Program-made: the position numbers and the translations under genes
In this document: piece by piece, positions 23,944 to 31,041 of the stretch
Numbering within the stretch: the stretch's first letter is position 1
How the letters are laid out: each line of letters starts with the position of its first letter
The notes under the pieces: generated by a model
Database searches by the model: none
Told to the model about the DNA's origin: nothing
What the model saw: only the letters and a program-made list of their open reading frames with translations
Source of the DNA: Pseudomonadota bacterium
Lineage (GTDB): Bacteria > Myxococcota_A > Polyangia > Polyangiales > Polyangiaceae
DNA: 41,623 bases
Reading direction: 5' to 3'
Assembly (NCBI GenBank): GCA_023398955.1
Contig: JAEWRL010000232.1
Span: 1 to 41,623 of the forward strand

Positions 23944-25383
23944 GTGAGAAGTCTAGGAATCGCTTATCTGTTGGGAGCAACTCTCGCTTACGCCGCCTGT
24001 TCGGGCATCGAGAGCGACAACAAAACGGCCACCAGTCGCGCGGCGCTCGTTGGCGGGTCAGCGGAGGCAACCCTTCGGCTCACCGACGAGTGGCCAACGG
24101 GTTACTGCGCCGAGGTGGAGATCGAGAACCACGGAAGCTCGGAGATTACCTCGTGGAGCGTGTCCGTGGACGCGAACAGCGGCACTATCCGCGACGTTTG
24201 GAAAGGGCGGGCTAGCCAAGCCGGTACGGTCACCACCGTGACACCTTTCCCCTACAACACGCTGATTCCTGGGGGTGCTGTGACGGAATTTGGTTTCTGC
24301 GGAGCGAAGAGCGGGAATGAGCCTCTGCCAACTCTCACCTCGATTTCCGTGCAGGGCGGCGATCCTGGCGCTGGTGGCGCGTCTGGAACCGCAGGCGCCT
24401 CAGGAGCAGGGACGGCAGGCGGTGCCGGAGTAGGGACGGCAGGCGTCGCTGGAGTAGGGACGGCAGGCGTCGCTGGAGTAGGGACGGCAGGCGTCGCTGG
24501 AGTAGGGACGGCAGGCGGCGCCGGAGTAGGGACGGCAGGCGTCGCTGGAGTAGGGACGGCAGGCGGCGCCGGAGTAGGGACGGCAGGCGTCGCTGGAGTA
24601 GGGACGGCAGGGACGGCCGGCGTGGGGCAAGGCGGCTCGGGGGGTGGATTCAGTGAGCCGGAGTCGCCCCTCCTCGTGGAGCTGACCGTCACTACTGACT
24701 GGGGCGCTGGGTACTGCGCGGAGGTCGTTCTGGAGAATACGGCAAGCAGTGACGTGACCGCGTGGGAGGTCGAACTCGCCACGCCCGACGCAAGAGTGAA
24801 CAACGTCTGGAATGGGGTTGGGCAAGTTGGCGCAGAGTCCGTCAATGTCGCATCCCTCGGCTACAATGCGTTGATCCCCCCCGGCGGGACCACGAGCTTT
24901 GGCTACTGTGCCGTCACGACCGGTCCCGACCACGAACCAGCGATCATTGGAGTCGTGGCGCAGGGCGGTGATGACCCTGTCGGGACTGGCGGAAGCCCCG
25001 GTGCGGGCGGGACTCCTAGCAGTGGCGGAACCACCAGCGCGGGCGGAAGCCCTGGCACCGGTGGCACCGGTGGAGGCTCGTCCGTCACGGTCGCGCTCGC
25101 CATGATGTCCGACTGGGGTAGCGGGTACTGCAGCGAGGTCGTCCTGACGAATCAGGGCGATGCGGAGATCGTCGACTGGTCGGTCGATGTCGACGTGCCG
25201 CAGGCGACCATCAACAACCTCTGGGATGGTGTGACGTCCGATAGCTCGCCCGGGGTCGTGACGATCCGGGCGGCAGACTACAACGAGTCGGTGCTTCCTG
25301 GCGCTGCTGCGCGCTTCGGCTTCTGTGCCGTGACGAGCGGCACTGCGTACCAGCCCAGCGTCGTTTCCTACGAGACGGAGTGA
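23944..25383 (+). CDS. Lipoprotein with three CBM2-like carbohydrate-binding domains on Gly-rich linkers
   Basis: The 479-residue protein has a signal peptide with lipobox LAYAAC (acceptor Cys19). Three CBM2-like beta-sandwich domains lie at about 42-142, 239-341 and 380-479. Each shows W-x-T/A/S-GYC-x-EV near the start, a strand with W(S/E)V(D/S/E), N/D-x-W, and a final FGFC or FGYC. The paired Cys in GYC and FG(F/Y)C probably form one disulfide per domain. Linkers are collagen-like, the first made of eight 8-residue units. CBM2 modules bind cellulose, chitin or xylan; there is no catalytic domain. The protein may anchor the cell to polysaccharide or hold a partner enzyme. The GTG at 23944 follows GGAGG and places the leader at the front. 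Confidence 0.82.
   Translation: MRSLGIAYLLGATLAYAACSGIESDNKTATSRAALVGGSAEATLRLTDEWPTGYCAEVEIENHGSSEITSWSVSVDANSGTIRDVWKGRASQAGTVTTVTPFPYNTLIPGGAVTEFGFCGAKSGNEPLPTLTSISVQGGDPGAGGASGTAGASGAGTAGGAGVGTAGVAGVGTAGVAGVGTAGVAGVGTAGGAGVGTAGVAGVGTAGGAGVGTAGVAGVGTAGTAGVGQGGSGGGFSEPESPLLVELTVTTDWGAGYCAEVVLENTASSDVTAWEVELATPDARVNNVWNGVGQVGAESVNVASLGYNALIPPGGTTSFGYCAVTTGPDHEPAIIGVVAQGGDDPVGTGGSPGAGGTPSSGGTTSAGGSPGTGGTGGGSSVTVALAMMSDWGSGYCSEVVLTNQGDAEIVDWSVDVDVPQATINNLWDGVTSDSSPGVVTIRAADYNESVLPGAAARFGFCAVTSGTAYQPSVVSYETE
24427..24618 (+). repeat. Eight tandem 24-bp units encoding a collagen-like linker
   Basis: The unit GGAGTAGGGACGGCAGGCGT plus CGCT or CGCC recurs eight times without interruption, giving GVGTAGVA, with GVGTAGGA twice and GVGTAGTA in the last copy. 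Copies differ by only a few bases, so the array is recent and prone to slippage. Length changes by whole units would keep the frame and alter linker length between the first two CBM2-like domains. Confidence 0.95.
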
Positions 25384-25393
25384 GGACGGCACG

Positions 25394-25427
25394 CCCGTCG
25401 TGGCGCCTAACGGTGCGCCACGACGGG
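25394..25427 (+). terminator. Strong hairpin after the CBM2 lipoprotein gene
   Basis: CCCGTCGTGGCGC at 25394-25406 and GCGCCACGACGGG at 25415-25427 are perfect 13-bp inverted arms with an 8-base loop, starting 11 bases after the stop codon. Only a short TTCT follows, so it is either a terminator of the GC-rich type or an mRNA-stabilising end. Confidence 0.7.
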
Positions 25428-25558
25428 TTCTGGCCGCTTGTCCTCGGCACAGTGGCCGATCTCATGCGTGCCGATCTGTGCGCAGGTCTTCCGAGCCGCG
25501 CCAGCGAAGGGCACGCTGGATTGCCTAGGACTGAATCGAAGAAGAAGGGAAAAGAGGC

Positions 25559-26830
25559 TTGAGACTATCGCATCGTGTTTTGGGAACGGGGTCCACGTCG
25601 CTGCTTTTCATCGTGCTCGTGGCTGCATGCGACGGCGGTGGGGACGGTGAGCGGGGCCAAGGGCTGGGTGGGGCTGCCTCCACCGATGCGGGGGCTTCCT
25701 CGTTGGGCGAGGGTGGCCAGGTGACGGGCTCCGGGGGCCACGCTGGACTACAGCCTCCTGCCGGGGAAGAAGGAGGCGAAGCCGGGTCTCGGAGCGCGGA
25801 GACGCCTCCGAGCGCGGCGGGCAGCGCGGGTCGGGTGGAAAATGTCGGCGGTGGAACGGGCGGGATTCCATCCGGCGGTGGCCAATCGGGGTCCGACGTT
25901 CTCGGAGACGAGGAGGGGGAGGCCGGGACCGGCAGCAATGAGGCAGTGAACGGCGGTGGGGCTGGCGCTCCATTGTCTTCGGATGGTGCCGGTGGAGTCG
26001 CCGCCGCCGGTGGCGCTGGAACGGCGCCGGGCGGGGACTCGGGAAGCGGGCAAGGTGGGAGCAGCACTGCGGCGGCGGGCAGCTCGGGAAGCACTGCGGG
26101 CGGTACATCGGGGGCCGCCTCATTGGGAGGCGCAGCGGGCGCCATCGGTGGTGGGAGCGGGGAACAAGGCGGCAACGGCGCCGCGGGTACTGAAGCGGGT
26201 GGCCCCGGAGCTCTCGTTTGTCCTGGTGGGGATTGCAGCTGTGGACCCTCTGAAGTGTGCGACCTCACCTGTGAGGTCCCCCTGGGTGATTCCTGTTCCG
26301 TCGATTGCCAACAGCAGTCCACCTGCGATCTCTCGTGTCCAACCGCTGATTGCGATGGCTCGTGTGAGTCGGCGACCTGCACCCTCGATTGTGCCGGGGC
26401 ATGTGACTATTTCTGCAGCGCGGGCGCCGAGTGTGACCTCCGTTGCGGAGGCGGCTGCTCGACGACGTGCCACAGCCTCTCGACTTGCGCGCTTGATTGC
26501 ACTCGGGGCGGTTGCACGACCATCTGTGGACTCGGCTCCGAGTGCAGGATCGGCGAGTGCGGTGGAAACTGTGACATGACCTGCTCCGATGGGTCATCCT
26601 GTGCAATCGAGGACTGCAGTGGCGGAGGGTGTTCGTTGGCGTGCGCGCGGGGAGTGGCCTGCGAGATCGCGAATTGCGACGCCGGAGGTTGTCGCATCGA
26701 TTGCCCTGCTGGGGCCACGTGTTCCATCGGGAGCTGCTCGGGTGGCGGCTGCGCGATCACCTGTGCGGCCGGGGCGAAGTGTACGATCGAGAACTGCCCA
26801 ACGGGCGCGTGCCGCGTGTCCAACGATTGA
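25559..26830 (+). CDS. Lipoprotein with Gly-rich stalk and Cys-repeat domain
   Basis: The 423-residue protein has a leader ending LVAACDG, with a clear lipobox (Cys near residue 24). Residues about 27-215 are a disordered Gly/Ala/Ser stalk (SGSGQGGSSTAAAGS and the like). The last 200 residues hold about 40 cysteines in short units of roughly 10-12 residues, such as CDLRC, CALDC, CRIDC, CAITC and C-x2-ENC. The regular spacing suggests a stack of disulfide-bonded turns rather than metal binding. It is exported to the outer membrane by inference. The start is TTG with AAGAGG nearby; no better in-frame ATG exists. It follows the CBM2 lipoprotein in the same direction. Confidence 0.75.
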   Translation: MRLSHRVLGTGSTSLLFIVLVAACDGGGDGERGQGLGGAASTDAGASSLGEGGQVTGSGGHAGLQPPAGEEGGEAGSRSAETPPSAAGSAGRVENVGGGTGGIPSGGGQSGSDVLGDEEGEAGTGSNEAVNGGGAGAPLSSDGAGGVAAAGGAGTAPGGDSGSGQGGSSTAAAGSSGSTAGGTSGAASLGGAAGAIGGGSGEQGGNGAAGTEAGGPGALVCPGGDCSCGPSEVCDLTCEVPLGDSCSVDCQQQSTCDLSCPTADCDGSCESATCTLDCAGACDYFCSAGAECDLRCGGGCSTTCHSLSTCALDCTRGGCTTICGLGSECRIGECGGNCDMTCSDGSSCAIEDCSGGGCSLACARGVACEIANCDAGGCRIDCPAGATCSIGSCSGGGCAITCAAGAKCTIENCPTGACRVSND

Positions 26831-26897
26831 GCTCCAGACCTTCGATGGACTCTCGTTCCTCCCAGAGGACTCCATTCGAGCTGCGCGCATTCGATGA

Positions 26898-26941
26898 CGC
26901 CGGTGCCGTGCTCGGGCAGCGCCGGTGCCGTGCTCGGGCAG
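26898..26941. repeat. Tandem duplication of a 22-bp unit
   Basis: CGCCGGTGCCGTGCTCGGGC plus AG occurs twice back-to-back in the 284-bp gap between the Cys-repeat lipoprotein and the PEGA protein. It looks like a replication-slippage duplication; no coding role is seen. Confidence 0.8.
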
Positions 26942-27114
26942 GGTGAAGTGCGGGTAAAGCTTTCCCGCCAGACGCCATTGATGGGTCCGCAGCCCGGCTG
27001 CGCGCTTGGCCCAGGCGGGAACCGGTCGGGTCGACGGCTGGTGGCGTCGTCCCAAACTGCCGCAATGGTCTCTGGGACTTGCGCACCAACCCGAACGGCG
27101 GGTACTGAATCGCA

Positions 27115-28986
27115 ATGACTGAGAGGCAGTCGCATCCACCACCGAGCCCCTCCGTGCCGCCCATGTCGGAGAAGGGTAACGCCGACCTTGCGTGGGATGA
27201 TGACGTTCCTGAGGTTGCCACCACCACGGTTACCCCGCCAGCGGTGTCCATCAGTGCCAGCATCGCGCCGGCACCGCGGGTGTCCACTGGTCCGGGCGGC
27301 TCGCGGCCTCCGGATCGGTCCGCACTCCAAGGCGGCTCGGCTCTCGGCGCCAGTGAGCGCCCGCTGGGCACGGCACCGGCGGCGAAGCTAGGACTCCCGG
27401 CAATCCCTCGCTCGACGCCACCCAGTGTCGCGCCCGCTGCAGGTTCGCTAACAGTCCCGCGGGCAAGCACTGCGAAGCCCGGAAGCACACCGCCTTCGGC
27501 AGCTGTCGCGTTGGCGGTGGGGCGTCAGTCGTGGACAACGCCGCTTCCATCCGGGGTCCCGGCGGCTCCTGCAGGTCGGGGCACTGGCGACCCGCCGGTC
27601 GCATCACGGCTCGAGGCGAACGAGGTGCTCACGGAGGGCACGCAGGCGGGTGTGGTCGAGCAGGCGGAGCCGGCAGCAAGCGCGGTCGCCGTTGCGGGCG
27701 GGCCCGAGCAGGTGGAGCAGGCGGCAAGTGCGGCAGTGGTTGGGCGCGGGCTCGAGCTGCCTGCCGCGGCTTCAGGTACCGCGGAGGTCGCGCAAGCCAG
27801 CTTGACCGCCAACGACGCGACGCTGGAGGAGGCCGAGGTCGCGCCGCCATCAGAAGACCGGAGCCGCACAACGGCCGGCGAGGCGGTGTCGCAAGCGCCC
27901 GCACCATCCAGCGTTGGGGCGCCCGTCTCGGAGCAGCCAGCGGTCGCCGCGCTCCCGTCGGGTCATTCCGAGGCTCCCTCAACCGAGTCTGACGCGGCAC
28001 CCCTGGAAGCGTCGCCAGCCGGCGAGGCTCCGACGGAGTCTCTGTTGTCTGCTGCTTCCGAGCAGGGAGACGCGGGGCCATCACGGCCATTCGACGGGGT
28101 TGGGGGGGAACGAGAGACGAGCTCCCTCAACGCTGCCATTCCTTCGACATCCGGTGAACCGGCGGAGGCATCCCGTCCTGGCGCGGAACAGCGGGCGGAG
28201 CCGGAGCCTGGACCGGACGACGTTGGACCTCCCCAGGAGGCACCGGGTGCCACAGCCGCGAACATCGACTTCGCGGAGCCGGCGAAGAATGGCTCCAATG
28301 CGGCGAGTGGAGCCGAGGGGGAGGTGGTTGCCACGTTCCGCCCAACGGAAACCAGCGCCCTCGATGCGCTGGTTACGGCGCCGAAGCCTCGCCGTGCAGG
28401 GAGCGTCGTCGCGGTGCTCGCTGCCCTCGGCGTTCTCGGTGCGGCGGTCTGGATGGCATGGGCCTCGGTCACAGATGAAGAAGGTCGAGGGGGCACCGGC
28501 GTCGCCGCAGAACCCCCACCGGCTGCAGGCGAGGCCATCCCGTCCCAGGACATGCCCGCCGATGGTCGAACAGCCTCGGGAAGAGCGTCACCGACTGAGA
28601 ATGGCACCGCAGACGACAGGCTTCCGGGAGCTTTCGCGTCCGCCCTGAAGGGCCCACAGCAGGAACCCGAGCACGGTGCTGAAGAGCTCGCCCCGGAGGG
28701 GACCAGTGCCGCTGCGGCAACCGACAGCCAACGGCGCGAGAGTTCAGGGACGCCGCCCCGGGCGGGCGTGGCCACCGTGACGATCCGAACGGTACCGGAC
28801 GACGCGGACATCTACAATCACCGCGGGAGGCGGGTCGGCATCGGCACAGCCCAGACGGAGGTGGAGCCGCGAGCGAAGTATACGTTTACGATACTTCGCC
28901 ATGCATACAAGCCACGCAAGCTTCTGGTGGATGGCTCGGAGCCAGAAATGGTGATCGAACTCGAGCGAGCCTTCCCAAAGAAGTAA
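27115..28986 (+). CDS. Membrane-anchored Pro/Ala/Glu-rich protein with C-terminal PEGA domain
   Basis: The 623-residue protein begins with about 420 disordered residues rich in Pro, Ala, Glu and Ser, without a signal peptide. One membrane segment follows (SVVAVLAALGVLGAAVWMAWASV, about residues 430-452), then another disordered stretch and a PEGA-like domain at the end (VATVTIRTVPDDADIYNHRG to MVIELERAF). PEGA domains are small beta-sandwiches, often found outside the cytoplasmic membrane beside or fused to Ser/Thr kinases in myxobacteria. The long N-terminal region is thus cytoplasmic and the PEGA domain periplasmic. No kinase is adjacent. The next gene, argG, converges with a 25-bp gap. Confidence 0.72.
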   Translation: MTERQSHPPPSPSVPPMSEKGNADLAWDDDVPEVATTTVTPPAVSISASIAPAPRVSTGPGGSRPPDRSALQGGSALGASERPLGTAPAAKLGLPAIPRSTPPSVAPAAGSLTVPRASTAKPGSTPPSAAVALAVGRQSWTTPLPSGVPAAPAGRGTGDPPVASRLEANEVLTEGTQAGVVEQAEPAASAVAVAGGPEQVEQAASAAVVGRGLELPAAASGTAEVAQASLTANDATLEEAEVAPPSEDRSRTTAGEAVSQAPAPSSVGAPVSEQPAVAALPSGHSEAPSTESDAAPLEASPAGEAPTESLLSAASEQGDAGPSRPFDGVGGERETSSLNAAIPSTSGEPAEASRPGAEQRAEPEPGPDDVGPPQEAPGATAANIDFAEPAKNGSNAASGAEGEVVATFRPTETSALDALVTAPKPRRAGSVVAVLAALGVLGAAVWMAWASVTDEEGRGGTGVAAEPPPAAGEAIPSQDMPADGRTASGRASPTENGTADDRLPGAFASALKGPQQEPEHGAEELAPEGTSAAAATDSQRRESSGTPPRAGVATVTIRTVPDDADIYNHRGRRVGIGTAQTEVEPRAKYTFTILRHAYKPRKLLVDGSEPEMVIELERAFPKK

Positions 28987-29011
28987 CTAGGCCACGCTGC
29001 GCGAATCCTCG

Positions 29012-30382
29012 CTACTCATCTCCGAGGATATCAGGCAGCGTCCCGCCAGCGGGTCCGAGCTCAGCAACTCTCGGGCTGCCGCCGCTGGCCAACCGCGCCA
29101 CCGAGTTGACGTGGTGTGCCAGAAAGGCTCGGTTGTCCGTGACGTTGAGGTTTTGCATCTCCAATGCGCCGATTCGGTGCTCCGGAGAGAAGGCGGGATC
29201 GGCGACCCTCTCCATGCTGAGCTTCTCGGCGTCATAGCTCATGTACTCGGCCTTTGTGTCGAGGAGGGAATAGTCGTCACCGCGCCGGAGCTCCAGCGAG
29301 ACGGAACCAGTCACGCTGGGTGCAATCCACCGTGTGAGGGCATCCTTGAGCAGCATTCCTTCCGGGTCGAACCACCTTCCCTCGTAAAGCAGCCGTCCGA
29401 GGCGCCGCCCCAGGACGAAGTACTGATCCAGCGTGTTCTCGTTGTGGATTGCGGAGACCAGGCGCTCATATACGACGTGCAGGAGCGCCATTCCGGGCGC
29501 CTCGTAGATGCCGCGGCTCTTGGCGTCGATAACCCGGTTCTCGATTTGGTCGCTCATCCCCAGCCCGTGCCTGCCACCGACCCGATTGGCTTCCAGCATC
29601 AGATCGATGAGCGTGTCGAACCGCTTCCCGTTGATGGCGACAGGCACACCACGTTCGAACTCCACGGTGACCTGTTCTGGCTGGACGACTACGCCGCTGT
29701 CCCAATGAGCGACACCCATGATGGGCCTGACGATGTGCATGCCCTTGTCCAGGTATTCCAGATCCTTTGCTTCGTGGGTGGCACCTAGCACGTTCGAATC
29801 GGTGCTGTAGGCCTTCTCCGTGCTGGTCGTGAAGGGCAGCCCCTTGCGCTCCAAATACTCGCTCATTTCCTTGCGACCGCCGAAAGCCTCCACGAACTCC
29901 CGGTCGAGCCAAGGCTTGTAGATCTTGAGCTTTGGGTTCGTCAGGATCCCGTAGCGATAGAATCGCTGGATGTCGTTTCCCTTGTAGGTGCTGCCGTCGC
30001 CGAAGACGTGAACGTCGTCTTCCCGCATCGCGCGGATGATGGCGGTGGTCGTGACGGCACGTCCCAAGGGCGTCGTGTTGAAGTACTTCTTGCCGGCGGT
30101 GCCCAGATGAAAGGCACCGCACTGGATCGCGATGACGCCCTCCCTCGCCATCGCCTCCCGGCAATCTATCAGGGACGCCTTGGCTGCACCGTGCTGCATT
30201 GCGACGGGGGGAATGGCGGCGGGGTTCTCCTCGTCGGGCTGCGCCAAATCAGCGGTGTAGCAGTACACCTCCAAACCGCGCTCCTCGAGCCAGGCGACAG
30301 CGGCTCGGGTATCCAGGCCGCCGGAGAAGGCAAGCCCAAGCTTCGTTCCTTTGGGGGGAAGGGAACCGTAGATGCGACTCAT
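29012..30382 (-). CDS. argG: Argininosuccinate synthase, long type
   Basis: The 456-residue enzyme joins citrulline and aspartate with ATP to form argininosuccinate in arginine synthesis. Signature features are the N-type ATP pyrophosphatase loop AFSGGLDT (18-25), the block VHVFGDGSTYKGNDIQRFYR and TTSTEKAYSTDSN. Its length and the N-terminal MSRIYGSLPPKGTKLGLAFSG fit the long E. coli-type branch rather than the 400-residue form. It lies 182 bp behind the DUF934 gene on the same strand. The ATG at 30382 is the natural start. Confidence 0.96.
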   Translation of the reverse strand: MSRIYGSLPPKGTKLGLAFSGGLDTRAAVAWLEERGLEVYCYTADLAQPDEENPAAIPPVAMQHGAAKASLIDCREAMAREGVIAIQCGAFHLGTAGKKYFNTTPLGRAVTTTAIIRAMREDDVHVFGDGSTYKGNDIQRFYRYGILTNPKLKIYKPWLDREFVEAFGGRKEMSEYLERKGLPFTTSTEKAYSTDSNVLGATHEAKDLEYLDKGMHIVRPIMGVAHWDSGVVVQPEQVTVEFERGVPVAINGKRFDTLIDLMLEANRVGGRHGLGMSDQIENRVIDAKSRGIYEAPGMALLHVVYERLVSAIHNENTLDQYFVLGRRLGRLLYEGRWFDPEGMLLKDALTRWIAPSVTGSVSLELRRGDDYSLLDTKAEYMSYDAEKLSMERVADPAFSPEHRIGALEMQNLNVTDNRAFLAHHVNSVARLASGGSPRVAELGPAGGTLPDILGDE

Positions 30383-30564
30383 GAGAGCCGTATACGAGCA
30401 GCCTGGACCCTGGGCAAGGCGCGCTCGGGGGGGCGTCCTCGGGGCACCGCGAACAGCAAGTGTTGAACGGGGACTTCGCCCGAAACGACAGGCCTCGCGC
30501 CTGCTTTCGGCCCCGCCGTCACTTCACCTTCGCGCGCGAGGTGCCCCGGACGCCGGCTCGGGCG

Positions 30565-31041
30565 CTAGGTCCGCCAGTGCGGACGCGCGCCGTCAGTGGC
30601 TGGTTGGTAGGTCGCCGAGAGGTGCCCCAGCGCCTTGAGGGCGGTGTCGACGCGTTTGCCGGGTTTGAGAGCGAAGGAGTCGAACCCGCAGCGCGACATG
30701 TAGCGCAGTTGATCGGGCAGAACGTCACCCACCGCGCGAAGCTCACCAGGATAGAGAAGCCGCTCGCGCAAGAGCCGCGCCAGCGAGTACCCACGCCCGT
30801 CGGAGAAGCGAGGGAATTCGATCTCGATCAGCTCCACCCCATCGAGCTTCCCCTCGAGAAGCTCGACGTCGAAGTCCGGGGCAAGCCGCAACCCGACGTT
30901 TCCGCGCCTCGCCAGCCCCGCGTCTTCCTCGAGCCACCTGCGGCCCGAGACGACGACGGCTCCCTCTCGGGGCATGGTCTCATCGCCAATGACGACGGGT
31001 TCATCGAGCTCGCACGCTTGTCCATTTCTAATGACTACCAT
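30565..31041 (-). CDS. DUF934 protein associated with sulfite reductase
   Basis: The 158-residue cytoplasmic protein matches DUF934, recognised by the opening VVIRNGQACELDEPVVIGD, then RRWLEE, the run IEIEFPRFSDGRGYSLARLLRER, the block YPGELRAVGDVLPDQLRYMSRCGFDSF and the ending LSATYQPATDG. DUF934 genes are commonly found with cysI-type sulfite reductase and cysH; a role in electron supply or assembly has been suggested but is unproven. The start at 31041 overlaps the end of the reductase gene by 14 bp. No cysH follows here. Confidence 0.85.
   Translation of the reverse strand: MVVIRNGQACELDEPVVIGDETMPREGAVVVSGRRWLEEDAGLARRGNVGLRLAPDFDVELLEGKLDGVELIEIEFPRFSDGRGYSLARLLRERLLYPGELRAVGDVLPDQLRYMSRCGFDSFALKPGKRVDTALKALGHLSATYQPATDGARPHWRT

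Noticed and set aside
24427..24618. Array considered as a CRISPR
   Set aside because: The 24-bp units abut with no spacers and lie in frame within a coding sequence.
24400..25392. Long minus-strand frame with repeats of RPYSSDAC
   Set aside because: It is the mirror of the 24-bp repeat array and the CBM2-like domains on the plus strand; it has no leader or domain, whereas the plus strand has both.
25525..26382. Minus-strand Pro-rich frame of 285 codons
   Set aside because: It is the complement of the Gly/Ala-rich stalk of the plus-strand lipoprotein; proline runs arise from glycine codons read backwards.
27963..28811. Minus-strand Ser/Ala-rich frame inside the PEGA-protein gene
   Set aside because: No recognisable domain or start signal; the plus-strand frame has a membrane segment and a PEGA domain.
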